Below are positions 26,048-34,354 of a stretch of 64,000 nucleotides of DNA, in pieces. Below the pieces are notes generated by a model. That model was not told where the DNA came from. It searched no databases and saw only the letters and a program-made list of their open reading frames with translations. A program made the position numbers and the translations under genes. The stretch's first letter is position 1. Each line of letters starts with the position of its first letter. The stretch is from JBMNMU01 sp050953505 (GTDB lineage Bacteria; Bacillota; Clostridia; Peptostreptococcales; Anaerovoracaceae), in NCBI GenBank assembly GCA_050953505.1, contig JBMNMU010000001.1, positions 1,674,001-1,738,000 of the forward strand. Direction: 5' to 3'.

Positions 26048-27310
26048 CTAGTCATCCACCCGAGAAATCTTTGCGCCTAACCTATTGAATTTTTCAATAA
26101 AACCCGCATATCCTCTTTCAATATGATATATCTCAGATATTTCCGTACAGCCTTCTGCAGTAAGACCTGCTAGAACTAAAGCAGCCCCTGCCCTAAGGTC
26201 AGTGGAAATGACTTGAGCCCCCTGGAGCTTTCTTTCACCCTGTATTACTGCACTTCTTCCTTCAATTTTTATGTTTGCACCCATTCGATTCAGCTCACCG
26301 ATATGCATGTATCTATTTTCAAATACTGTTTCGATGACCACGCTGGTACCCTTCACTGTTGTTAGAAAGGCCATGAACTGAGATTGCATATCAGTGGGAA
26401 ACCCAGGGTAAGGTAGGGTCTTTATATCTGTAGATATAAGAGGGTTAACGTCTCCTCTAACTCTTATGCCTTCATCTCCATCCTCGATGACAACTCCACA
26501 TTCTTTAAGCTTTGCAATAATGGGTTTTACATGGTCCGATACAACATTCTTTATTAATACATCTCCCCTAGTCATGGCGGCCGCAACCATAAAGGTGCCT
26601 GTTTCAATCCTATCAGGGATTACTGCATGTTTTGTTCCGTGAAGCTTTTCTACTCCTTCGATCTTAATAGCATCTGTACCGGCGCCCTTGATCTTAGCCC
26701 CCATCTTGTTTAAAAAGTTGGCCAAATCAACAATTTCGGGCTCTTCTGCAGCATTTTCAATAACAGTAATGCCCTCAGCTAAAGATGCCGCCATCATGAT
26801 GTTTTCCGTAGCTCCCACGCTTGGAAAGTCCAAATAAACATTACTACCTACCAGCTTATCTGCACAGGCCTCAACATAGCCGTGACCTTCAGTAATGGTA
26901 GCCCCTAAAGCCTGAAAACCTTTAAGATGAAGGTTAATAGGCCTGGCGCCAATGGCGCAGCCCCCCGGTAATGCAATTCGTGCCTTGCCGGTTCTGGCAA
27001 GCAAAGGACCCATAGCCAGTATGGACGCCCGCATTTTTTTGACTAGCTCATAAGGAGCTTCCTCTGCAAGAATGTTATGAGTAGTAATCTCTATCAAATT
27101 TTCTTCTTTATTTGTCTTTATTTCTGATCCGATGCTTGCTAGAAGCTTGCACATAACTTCTACATCCCGTAAGGCGGGAGCTTCGTATATAGAACAAGTC
27201 TCGTCTGTTAATAAGGCAGCAGACATAATTGGTAGAACTGCATTTTTTGAACCGCTTATTTCAACTTCCCCTTTTAGGGGACCACTTTTTTTTACTAAAA
27301 ATTTGGCCAC
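26048..27310 (-). CDS. murA: UDP-N-acetylglucosamine 1-carboxyvinyltransferase MurA
   Basis: A 420-residue enzyme catalysing the first committed peptidoglycan step, transfer of enolpyruvate to UDP-GlcNAc. It shows the two-fold beta-alpha repeat, with LKGEVEISGSKNAVLPIMSA, the catalytic-cysteine loop PGGCAIGARPINLHLKGF (Cys near residue 116, the fosfomycin site), EGTGTFMVAAAMTRGDV-like IETGTFMVAAA, and PYPGFPTDMQSQFMAF. It starts with GTG at 27310 behind GGAGGA. The neighbourhood with spoIID is common in Clostridia, though here the two genes converge. Confidence 0.97.
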   Translation of the reverse strand: MAKFLVKKSGPLKGEVEISGSKNAVLPIMSAALLTDETCSIYEAPALRDVEVMCKLLASIGSEIKTNKEENLIEITTHNILAEEAPYELVKKMRASILAMGPLLARTGKARIALPGGCAIGARPINLHLKGFQALGATITEGHGYVEACADKLVGSNVYLDFPSVGATENIMMAASLAEGITVIENAAEEPEIVDLANFLNKMGAKIKGAGTDAIKIEGVEKLHGTKHAVIPDRIETGTFMVAAAMTRGDVLIKNVVSDHVKPIIAKLKECGVVIEDGDEGIRVRGDVNPLISTDIKTLPYPGFPTDMQSQFMAFLTTVKGTSVVIETVFENRYMHIGELNRMGANIKIEGRSAVIQGERKLQGAQVISTDLRAGAALVLAGLTAEGCTEISEIYHIERGYAGFIEKFNRLGAKISRVDD

Positions 27311-27553
27311 TATCTTCCTCCAGATTATCTATTTAAGTTTGAATTACTCGTATGTTTTATAGTAAAATTCACAGTTAAGTTTGAATCTTGATTTTAATAT
27401 TTATTCTAATAGTTATCCTTTAAGCCTACTGAAAAATCGCCTGAGGCCAAGCCAAAGGCGTTTATACTCATACCTTAATAGTATACCTTTTATCCAATTA
27501 TTTTTCAATTAGATAATAAAAAAACCAGTAAAACCAATACCTTCCAATTAAAA

Positions 27554-27614
27554 AGAAAGAAGTCTTATAAATGCTAAAGGGGGACAAAAACATATTTTGC
27601 GCAGACTTCTTTCT
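27554..27614 (-). terminator. Hairpin downstream of spmAB
   Basis: AGAAAGAAGTCT (27554-27565) pairs perfectly with AGACTTCTTTCT (27603-27614) around a 37-base loop. Beyond it on the minus strand is an AT-rich run. It probably ends the spmA-spmB transcript. The rest of the 27311-27644 gap contains only AT-rich DNA and a weak CGCCT/AGGCG hairpin near 27436. Confidence 0.55.
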
Positions 27615-27644
27615 CTTATATTTCCATTATCTCCTTCTTTCTAC

Positions 27645-28175
27645 TCAAATATACGCACAAGCCAAAAGGGATGCATAAATTCCAGCAATATAACCCAAAA
27701 TTCCTGCTATAAAAGCATGCCTCATTCTTTTTACATGAGTCACTCCGAAATAAACTGCTAAAACATAAAATACGGTTTCACAGCTTCCTACCATAACAGA
27801 AGCCACTCTTCCCACAAAGCTATCCGGACCGTGATTTGTTACAATCTGCTCCACTAATACCAGGGACCCGCTCCCGGAAACCGGCCTAAGCAAAACCATA
27901 GATATTAGCTCTTTGGGGATTCCCGCTAGTTGAAATATTGGGCCTAGGACCTTCTCTAAAAATTCCATGGCACCTGAACTAACTAGCGCCTCTATACCTA
28001 TGAAAATTGCTATGATAAAGGGTAAAATATCTATGGCAGTTTTAAGGCCGTCCTTTGACCCTGCGATGAAATGGTCATATACAGCAGATCTTTTATATAC
28101 CCCGTAGCCTAATATCACAGTAATCATACCTGGTATAAAGAAAAGAGAAATCCTGCTAAGTATTAACCCCATCAT
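27645..28175 (-). CDS. spmB: Spore maturation protein B
   Basis: A 176-residue membrane protein of the nucleoside-recognition (Gate) domain family with about five helices. LPFIIAIFIGIEALVSSGAM, LRPVSGSGSLVLV and GSCETVFYVLAVYFG are SpmB signatures. With SpmA it is needed for spore core dehydration in B. subtilis and C. perfringens. ATG 28175 overlaps the spmA stop (ATGA) and lies after AAAGGAAG; an upstream start would lie deep inside spmA. Confidence 0.93.
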   Translation of the reverse strand: MMGLILSRISLFFIPGMITVILGYGVYKRSAVYDHFIAGSKDGLKTAIDILPFIIAIFIGIEALVSSGAMEFLEKVLGPIFQLAGIPKELISMVLLRPVSGSGSLVLVEQIVTNHGPDSFVGRVASVMVGSCETVFYVLAVYFGVTHVKRMRHAFIAGILGYIAGIYASLLACAYI

Positions 28176-28753
28176 GGTGACTTCCTTTCGTAGAACTTGC
28201 ATACTGCAATAGAGACGATCATAGATACCAATCCTGCCAGGATAGCCGGTATGATGATGCTTTCGGAATTGATAGATCCTGCTTCATTTCTAATTTTAAT
28301 TACTGTTATCGGCACCAGCTGAATCATAGACATATTAACTGCTACAAACATACACATGGCATTACTTGCTTCGCTGCTTCTTCCGTTTTCCTCATCTAGC
28401 ATTTCCATAGACTTGAGGGAAAAAACAGTAGCGCTGTTGCCTGCACCAAAAATATTGGCAGTAAAGCTCATCAATATCATGGCGATGGTATCTTTTCTTA
28501 AACCCTTTGGAAATAAGAATCGTACCAATGGCCTTACCTTTATAGCTACTAAATTTATCAATCCAGATTCCTTTGCCACATTCATGATCCCAGACCATAC
28601 TGCCATGATCCCTGCAAGACCAATTACAAAATAGACTCCCTCTGTGCAGCTGCTTAGTAGCCCATCGCTAAACTCTGCCAGCCTCCCATTTATAAAGGCA
28701 AAAACAATCCCTAATCCCATCATTCCCAGCCAAATATAGTTCATCAATTCCAT
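28172..28753 (-). CDS. spmA: Spore maturation protein A
   Basis: A 193-residue membrane protein, partner of SpmB. FSDGLLSSCTEGVYFVIGLA, RFLFPKGLRKDTIAMILMSF, TANIFGAGNSATVFSLKSME and SNAMCMFVAVNMSMIQLVP match SpmA closely. ATG 28753 follows AGGAGGTA. It is translationally coupled to spmB. Expected in the mother-cell compartment during sporulation. Confidence 0.94.
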   Translation of the reverse strand: MELMNYIWLGMMGLGIVFAFINGRLAEFSDGLLSSCTEGVYFVIGLAGIMAVWSGIMNVAKESGLINLVAIKVRPLVRFLFPKGLRKDTIAMILMSFTANIFGAGNSATVFSLKSMEMLDEENGRSSEASNAMCMFVAVNMSMIQLVPITVIKIRNEAGSINSESIIIPAILAGLVSMIVSIAVCKFYERKSP

Positions 28754-28858
28754 TACCTCCTATTCCGGCATGGTATTATTCATATTCGGTAAAATTTAAA
28801 AATATGTTGAAAATATCCCTTTACTGGGTAATAATGTAGTTATGAGGAGGTATGCGCT

Positions 28859-29200
28859 TTGGATATTACGATAACTCTTGGCGATGCAATACTATTGCTA
28901 ATAAGCTTAGCTTTGCTCGTACTTATTATTTATTGCATTATATTGGTGAAAAACTTGATTCCAACTATTAAAAACTTAGCCAGAATAACAGAGGATACTC
29001 AACGAATTACAGGAATTGCTGCAGATAGTGCACAGGGTGCACAAAAAATTGTCAACGATTTATCTACCTCAGTTAGCGGTGTGGCTGAAGCTTTAAAAGG
29101 TAATCAAAACATGATTGCTTCTTTGACAAATCTAGTAAAAGCATTGGGTTCTTTGAAAAGCTTTGCTGATAAGAAGGCAGAAAAAACCCAGAAAAATTAA
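28859..29200 (+). CDS. Small membrane-anchored helical protein (DUF948-like)
   Basis: A 113-residue protein with one N-terminal transmembrane helix (residues 8-30, GDAILLLISLALLVLIIYCI) and a long amphipathic helical region rich in Asn, Thr and Ala (DTQRITGIAADSAQGAQKIV). This resembles the DUF948 / methyl-accepting-like stalk proteins of Firmicutes. It starts with TTG at 28859 after GAGGAGG. Divergent from spmA, followed by the AbrB-like gene. Function is unknown. Confidence 0.72.
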   Translation: MDITITLGDAILLLISLALLVLIIYCIILVKNLIPTIKNLARITEDTQRITGIAADSAQGAQKIVNDLSTSVSGVAEALKGNQNMIASLTNLVKALGSLKSFADKKAEKTQKN

Positions 29201-29361
29201 CTCCTGCTGAGAATTAGGAAAAAATTAAAACCAATTAATTCAAGTTAAGAATGAATTTGGAGATTGACTATTTTTTTCCCAAATGTTAAAATAAGGTAGA
29301 AGTTGACAAGCCTATATGAAATCAGTTTTAGAGGCGAAAGATGTAAGAAAGGGGACAAATC

Positions 29362-29604
29362 ATGAAAGCGACAGGGATTGTTAGAAAAGTGGACGAATTG
29401 GGCCGCGTTGTTTTACCCATCGAGCTAAGAAGAACTTTAAATATTGACATTAAAGACGCTATTGAAATATTTGTTGATGGAGAATTTATTCTCCTGAAAA
29501 AATATGAGCCAGCTTGCGTTTTTTGCGGGAATGCTAAAAATATTAAACGCATCCACGACAAAAACGTTTGCTCAGACTGTATTGAAGAAATACAGGGCCT
29601 ATAA
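29362..29604 (+). CDS. AbrB family regulator with C-terminal zinc-ribbon-like motif
   Basis: An 80-residue protein. Residues 1-49 are an AbrB/SpoVT-type DNA-binding domain (MKATGIVRKVDELGRVVLPI, LRRTLNIDIKDAIEIFVDGE). Residues 50-78 carry CVFCGNAKNIKRIHDKNVCSDC, a CxxC...CxxC pair likely to bind zinc. It resembles clostridial AbrB transition-state regulators. A clear terminator follows at 29641-29670. Target genes are unknown. Confidence 0.9.
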   Translation: MKATGIVRKVDELGRVVLPIELRRTLNIDIKDAIEIFVDGEFILLKKYEPACVFCGNAKNIKRIHDKNVCSDCIEEIQGL

Positions 29605-29640
29605 GAAGCGTCCGTTGGTCCTACCGTTTTTTCTAGCACA

Positions 29641-29670
29641 AAAAACCTGCTTCTCCTGAAGCAGGTTTTT
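29641..29670 (+). terminator. Bidirectional terminator after the AbrB-like gene
   Basis: AAAAACCTGCTTC pairs with GAAGCAGGTTTTT around a 4-base loop. It can serve the AbrB-like gene on the plus strand and the converging URO-D/thioredoxin gene, whose stop is at 29713. Confidence 0.88.
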
Positions 29671-29712
29671 AATATTATGATGAAAGGTTATCACTTGAAC
29701 AGTTCTTTGTTT

Positions 29713-31092
29713 TTATAGTCTTTTGTCAATGGCTTCGCGAAGTTCTTCTTCACTTGGAATTATATTGTCAAATACTACTTCATTGTTGATTAACATAGCA
29801 GGTAGATTTTTTACTCCAAGCTCGCCAACTCTTCTGATACCAGCCTTGGCTTTAATCAATGTTTCTCTCCATCTTAGCTTGTCGCCATAATCTGCTTCAA
29901 TAGCCTTAATAGCCTCTATCATATACTGACATGGTGGACAGCCCTCTGAGTCAAGAGTCACGATTTCAACGAAAGCTTTACCAGGTACGATTTCTACTTC
30001 CTCTAACTCTTCTCCTTCGTCTACTTCTACTGAACTTTCAGTCATAAAAGAGTCAATGGATGAGAAGTTTCCTGAAATAAAGTCCCCTATAGCAACAAGG
30101 TTCTCAACAGGAGTATCATAAGCCAAGTCGCAACCAGGTGCTAAGATATATCCAGGTCCAGCAGCTATATCCAGTTGCTTCTGAGCTTCCATTACGCAAT
30201 CCATTGGTGATCCAAATAGCATAACACTTGTTAATGGTAAGTTTCCACCAAAGGAAATGTTATTCCTTACAGCAATTTCCTTAGCATTTGCAAGGTCCAC
30301 GTTCTCGTCAAATGCGATTCCGTCTGTATTCGTTTGGCAAAGCAGTTCAAAGTTCTTTGAAACGTCTCCACAAACGAAGGTTACAACCTTAACACCTAGA
30401 GATTTAATATACTCGTTGATTTCAGTCATAAATGGTGTAATATACTGTTTAAAGTGTCTTGGAGAGATCTGGGATACCATTGGGTCAACAACAGCTATTA
30501 CATCTATTCCTCTGTCTATATACATCTTTGCAAGGTCTTTTCCCACAGAAGTTGTGAAAGCCATTAAAGCTTCAACTTTGTCTTTGCTTCGAATCATGTC
30601 AGAGAAAATTTTTGTTCCCTGAAGATGAAGAGCTAAAGTAAAAGGTCCGCAAATCAGTCCATAGATAGCAAGCTTGTCTCCTAATTCCTTAACAACGCGC
30701 TCAGCTGCTTCCAATACGATTGGATATCTTCCATCTTTTTCTGTTGGCTTTTTTAAATCTTCTAAGGCAACCTCATCAAGGATATGGGTGTAGACTGAAG
30801 GTGGATTCTTTTCAGCCCATTTTACCTTACAACCTAGGGCTTCCGCCTCCATCTGAATATCAAAAACTACTGGTATACCATCTGCATGGTACATTCCAGC
30901 AGCTTTCGTAATTCCTGCTACAATATTATCGGCACTCTTTAAATAGCTTTCAGCATCTATGCCTAGTAGATTTCCTGTCTGAACCCCTGCATATGGTACC
31001 CATGGGGTTCTGTCGGTTTCTTGGCCACTTAAAGCGGCTAAAACTCTTTCTTTTCCTGTCATCGGTACTTTACAACCGCTATTATTACTCAT
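29713..31092 (-). CDS. URO-D (MtaA-like) methyltransferase fused to a thioredoxin domain
   Basis: A 459-residue protein. Residues 10-340 are a uroporphyrinogen-decarboxylase-fold methyltransferase close to the MtaA/MtbA group (MTGKERVLAALSGQETDRTP; GGNLPLTSVMLFGSP; ILAPGCDLAYDTPVENL). Zinc-site positions: Cys241 (FVCGD) and Cys321 (PGCD) are kept, but the usual His of the HxC motif is Phe239. An acidic linker (about 353-368) leads to a thioredoxin-like domain at 371-459 with CPPC (385-388) and the cis-proline at 431 (NLPAMLINNE). Last gene of the divergent methyltransferase unit, behind the hairpin at 31237-31271. It probably transfers a methyl group to or from a corrinoid protein. The role of the redox domain is unknown. 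Confidence 0.85.
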   Translation of the reverse strand: MSNNSGCKVPMTGKERVLAALSGQETDRTPWVPYAGVQTGNLLGIDAESYLKSADNIVAGITKAAGMYHADGIPVVFDIQMEAEALGCKVKWAEKNPPSVYTHILDEVALEDLKKPTEKDGRYPIVLEAAERVVKELGDKLAIYGLICGPFTLALHLQGTKIFSDMIRSKDKVEALMAFTTSVGKDLAKMYIDRGIDVIAVVDPMVSQISPRHFKQYITPFMTEINEYIKSLGVKVVTFVCGDVSKNFELLCQTNTDGIAFDENVDLANAKEIAVRNNISFGGNLPLTSVMLFGSPMDCVMEAQKQLDIAAGPGYILAPGCDLAYDTPVENLVAIGDFISGNFSSIDSFMTESSVEVDEGEELEEVEIVPGKAFVEIVTLDSEGCPPCQYMIEAIKAIEADYGDKLRWRETLIKAKAGIRRVGELGVKNLPAMLINNEVVFDNIIPSEEELREAIDKRL

Positions 31093-31236
31093 AATTTTTA
31101 ACTCCTTTACTATTTCTGTTTAGGGCAAATTTTACAAATTTACACCCAGCAAGCAAGGGGAATACTTGTTCATTTCATAGCTTTACACAAATTAAATAAA
31201 CTATGCACCGCTAGTATAAAAATTGTATAAATAAAT

Positions 31237-31271
31237 GATATGTGGAGGTTTTAAAAGCCCCTCCACATATC
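31237..31271 (-). terminator. Intra-operon hairpin
   Basis: GATATGTGGAGG (31237-31248) pairs perfectly with CCTCCACATATC (31260-31271). The tract beyond it on the minus strand is AT-rich (ATTTATTTATAC) but not a pure T-run. It lies between the 54-residue ORF and the URO-D/thioredoxin gene, so it may act as a leaky terminator or as an mRNA 3'-end stabiliser for the first three genes. Confidence 0.6.
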
Positions 31272-31283
31272 GCTACTTGTGTT

Positions 31284-31448
31284 TTAGAATGAAGATAAGA
31301 AAATAAGTGTTGCGAATAATTCTTCTATTGATTCTTCATAATTCTTCTTAACAATTTCTGGGCTGTTCTTTAAGTGGGGATTTTCTTCTACCACTTTTTC
31401 CCATGTTGGGTATACTTCTGATTTTATTTCAGGTGTCTTAATTATCAT
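31284..31448 (-). CDS. Small protein in the methyltransferase operon (54 aa)
   Basis: A 54-residue frame beginning MIIKTPEIKSEVYPTWEKVV and ending in a hydrophobic tail (ELFATLIFLSSF). AAGGAGGGTTTCC directly precedes the ATG, and the frame starts 12 bases after the URO-D gene stop. The ribosome binding site and tight spacing support real translation. It is acidic and probably helical. I recognise no family. It might be a small subunit or stabiliser of the neighbouring methyltransferases. Confidence 0.7.
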   Translation of the reverse strand: MIIKTPEIKSEVYPTWEKVVEENPHLKNSPEIVKKNYEESIEELFATLIFLSSF

Positions 31449-31460
31449 TGGAAACCCTCC

Positions 31461-32639
31461 TTATTTATATTGGCCGTACTTCGCAACGGTCTGAAGTGCT
31501 GCCTTAAGATTCTCAGGATTTGCATCATTTGGTGCAATAAGAACCTTATCAAGTGCAAAGATATAACCGCCGCCTGGTGCCAAGTCGTCGATAAGCTTTT
31601 CTGTATATTTTACAACTTCATCCTTAGTTGAATGGTTGATAACATCCACAGGCATTCCACCCATTATACAGATAGTATCGCCAACTGCGTCTTTCATCTT
31701 CTTGAAGTCTCCGCTTTCAACAAGACCTACTACCTTTTTCTTTGGTAGATCGTTGATGAAGTCGTAGTATGGCTCCCAGTTTCCTTCCATGAACAGGATA
31801 GGAGTACATTCATTTTCTACCATAGTATCAATCATCTTCTTGAATGTTGGCCAGTAGAAAGTTTCGAAATCTTTAGGTCTTAGGTAAGTTGGAATATGAA
31901 GAGGAATAAAGATTCCTGGGAATATTCCTTTTTCAATACCATGGATAGCTCTCTTAATCATTAATGGGTATAATGCTTTGCAAGCTTCAATAACCTGATT
32001 CTTATGTCTTCTGATGTCTGTGCTAACACCCTTGAAGCCACGGAAATAGTCCATAAGAACGTCCATTGGCATTTCAGTACTACCTTTGAAGAGACAAGGC
32101 AGGCCTTTCTCAACAGCTAGTTGTTCACCAAGCATTGCGATAGCACCTTGAATATAGTTTTTATAAACGATGGCAGCTTGTCCATATGCAAGTGCTCTTT
32201 CTGTAGGAGGCTTGTCAAAAGCTGCATATCTACGAGGCAGCTGTTTTTCCATAATAAATTTAAATGGGTCAGCAATAAGCTCTGGATATTCGTCCTCTGT
32301 CATAACACCACCAGCTTCGATATGCTGAACAGATGCATAAGGATTTCCTTCGGCATCATAGTATGAGAATTCTCTTGATTGTGTAGCTGCATAAAGATTT
32401 CCTGGACGAACACCAAACGCAGGAGGAAGGGCATCAATCTCTTCGAAATCGTCTGCAACTTTCAAAAAGGATTCTCTTAATTTTGGATAATCATAGCCTA
32501 GATCAACGATATTGTGTCCTGAGTAGTGGCCAGCCCAAGTTTCAATCATTAGGGCAATTGGAACTCTATCAGGAGTTTCATGCTTAAATGCTTTTGATAT
32601 GCGGTCTACACGCTCTTGAAATAATTTTTCTTTACTCAT
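31461..32639 (-). CDS. URO-D family methyltransferase (U2)
   Basis: A 392-residue protein with the URO-D/methyltransferase barrel (AFKHETPDRVPIALMIETWAG, GSTEMPMDVLMDYFRG, FYWPTFKKMIDTMVENECTP, IMGGMPVDVI). It follows the corrinoid-protein gene directly, so it most likely methylates or demethylates that protein. At the MtaA zinc site the HxC motif is replaced by FMEG (283-286), and the second cysteine is missing (LDKVLIAP), so metal binding must differ. ATG 32639 follows GTAGGTG; a GTG at 32648 is in the same frame but lies inside the preceding gene. Not a heme-pathway HemE by context. Confidence 0.85.
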   Translation of the reverse strand: MSKEKLFQERVDRISKAFKHETPDRVPIALMIETWAGHYSGHNIVDLGYDYPKLRESFLKVADDFEEIDALPPAFGVRPGNLYAATQSREFSYYDAEGNPYASVQHIEAGGVMTEDEYPELIADPFKFIMEKQLPRRYAAFDKPPTERALAYGQAAIVYKNYIQGAIAMLGEQLAVEKGLPCLFKGSTEMPMDVLMDYFRGFKGVSTDIRRHKNQVIEACKALYPLMIKRAIHGIEKGIFPGIFIPLHIPTYLRPKDFETFYWPTFKKMIDTMVENECTPILFMEGNWEPYYDFINDLPKKKVVGLVESGDFKKMKDAVGDTICIMGGMPVDVINHSTKDEVVKYTEKLIDDLAPGGGYIFALDKVLIAPNDANPENLKAALQTVAKYGQYK

Positions 32640-32640
32640 T

Positions 32641-33285
32641 TCACGCACCTACCCATTCTTTACATTGTTTTACACCAGTTGAGGCATTTGTACTATAAGC
32701 ATCTGCCCCTACTCGATTCATAACAGCTTCTGTTACTGGGTTACCACCAATCATGATTTTAACACCATCTCTAACGCCAGCATCCTTTAATGCCTTGATA
32801 ACATCACCCATGGTATCTAGGGATAATGTTAGAAGTCCACTGATACCAACAATATTTGGCTTGTGTTCTTTTACTTTTTCTACGAAAGTTTCTGGAGCAA
32901 CATCAACACCCAAATCATGTACAATAAAGCCAGCTGCTTCCATCATGCTCTTGAAAATATTTTTGCCAATGTCATGAAGGTCTCCAGGGGCTGAGCCAAT
33001 AACCATAGAGCCAATTTTCTTTGAATCGTCACCTGAGATATATGGATTGACTAGTTCGAATCCATTTTGCAATACATCTGCTGCATAAATCAGGTCTCCT
33101 ACAAAGTATTCGCCCTCTTCAAAGTAATCTCCAACCTTTTCCATTCCTACCGCGCAAGCGTTAACAATGTTTTCAGTGTCTTCCTCTGTTGGATTTGATG
33201 CTAAAATTTCCTTGATAGCATTGATGAACGCCTCTTCATCGAGTTCTCCCAGCGCATCTGCTATTACCTGATACTTTTCGTTCAT
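32641..33285 (-). CDS. Corrinoid (cobalamin-binding) methyltransferase protein, copy 1
   Basis: A 214-residue MtaC/MtbC-type protein. Residues 1-85 form the helical cap domain (ACAVGMEKVGDYFEEGEYFV). Residues 90-214 form the B12-binding Rossmann domain with Asp102-x-His104-x-x-Gly107 (GDLHDIGKNI), the SGLLTLSLDTM loop and a final GG (MIGGNPV). His104 should be the lower cobalt ligand. It carries the methyl group between the URO-D proteins of this cluster. First gene of the minus-strand unit; it starts with ATG at 33285 after AAGGAGGAAA. Confidence 0.93.
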   Translation of the reverse strand: MNEKYQVIADALGELDEEAFINAIKEILASNPTEEDTENIVNACAVGMEKVGDYFEEGEYFVGDLIYAADVLQNGFELVNPYISGDDSKKIGSMVIGSAPGDLHDIGKNIFKSMMEAAGFIVHDLGVDVAPETFVEKVKEHKPNIVGISGLLTLSLDTMGDVIKALKDAGVRDGVKIMIGGNPVTEAVMNRVGADAYSTNASTGVKQCKEWVGA

Positions 33286-33422
33286 AAGTTTTCCTCCTTA
33301 GATTTTAACATACGTAACATGCTTCTTTAGTATTGATGTTTATTCCCATATTTATTCCACATAAACAGGGAGAATTATTTGCCCAGTCGAAAAGTTTTAA
33401 TGCTATGTATTGGGGCTGTGAT

Positions 33423-33440
33423 AACATGTATATACATGTT
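33423..33440. promoter_or_regulatory. Perfect palindrome, likely GntR operator 1
   Basis: AACATGTATATACATGTT is a perfect 18-bp palindrome in the 316-bp divergent region between the corrinoid gene (start 33285) and the GntR gene (start 33602). GntR-family regulators bind short palindromes of this kind, often with a GT-N-TA-N-AC core. Confidence 0.65.
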
Positions 33441-33519
33441 GGTTATGTTCTAATTATAATCTTGGATATCGCTTTTGTCAATAATAAGTTAGCAAATTTT
33501 TCACAAGGGTTTTATCTGT

Positions 33520-33533
33520 CTTGTATATACAGG
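33520..33533. promoter_or_regulatory. Second TGTATATACA site, likely GntR operator 2
   Basis: CTTGTATATACAGG repeats the TGTATATACA core of 33427-33436 exactly, 95 bases away and about 70 bases before the GntR start. Two identical cores in one divergent intergenic region suggest control of both transcripts by the adjacent regulator. Confidence 0.6.
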
Positions 33534-33601
33534 AGGAGCGTGATAAAATACAAAGCAGAATGATTTTTTAAAGAAGACTAAATGTTTTTAAAATGTAAAG
33601 A

Positions 33602-34318
33602 ATGGGATATAAATATATGAGTGCAGTTAAATATGTTCAAATTATGCAGGATATAAAGAAACAGATCGAACAAGGCATTTTAAAACCTGGGGAAATGATA
33701 CAATCAGAAAAATCTCTAGGAGAAAAATACGGTCTTAGCAGAATGAGTGTTAGAAAGGGCTTAACCTTATTATCTGAAAGAGGTTATATCACTTCTGTTC
33801 CTGGTAAGGGTTATTTTGTAAATCGGCCCACCTCTGGGCAATACATTATCTCTTTTGACGAAGCAGATTTTATCGAAAAATATGTAAACTCTATCAAGCT
33901 TCTTCAGGTTGATATTGTTAAAGCTGACAATCTTCTGCAAAAGGAACTAGAGGTTGATTCTGCTACCAAGATCATTATGCTGAAGCATATATTCTATGGA
34001 GAAGATAAAGCTATTGCTTACGATATCAAGTACTTCCCTTATATTAAGGGAAACTCTTTTGTTGAAAGTCAAATTGGATATGCCACCCACCCTGTAAAAG
34101 CACTGGAAAACAGTAATGCATTTTCACAACAAAGGAAAATAAGGATAAGTACTACTACTTCTGATGAAGAAATACAGAAGATTATGAAATTGGACAAGCC
34201 TCATGCTCTTATGGTGTTAGAGCAGAAATTTAGAGACTTGAAGAGCAACACGATTATGTGGGGAATTCTTTATATATTACAAGAATATATAGTTTTTGAG
34301 GGCGAATCCGTCTTTTAA
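33602..34318 (+). CDS. GntR family regulator with UTRA ligand domain
   Basis: A 238-residue HutC-type regulator. It has an N-terminal winged helix (KQIEQGILKPGEMIQSEKSL, LSRMSVRKGLTLLSERGYIT, GKGYFV) and a C-terminal UTRA domain (about 85-235), in which a small effector is sensed. It is placed between two divergent methyltransferase units and two shared palindromes, so it probably controls both in response to a methyl donor or product. ATG 33602 or 33617 are both possible; neither has a strong ribosome binding site. Confidence 0.88.
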   Translation: MGYKYMSAVKYVQIMQDIKKQIEQGILKPGEMIQSEKSLGEKYGLSRMSVRKGLTLLSERGYITSVPGKGYFVNRPTSGQYIISFDEADFIEKYVNSIKLLQVDIVKADNLLQKELEVDSATKIIMLKHIFYGEDKAIAYDIKYFPYIKGNSFVESQIGYATHPVKALENSNAFSQQRKIRISTTTSDEEIQKIMKLDKPHALMVLEQKFRDLKSNTIMWGILYILQEYIVFEGESVF

Positions 34319-34354
34319 AGATGAGAAGGCCCGCAAATCAAGGGGGAAACATTT

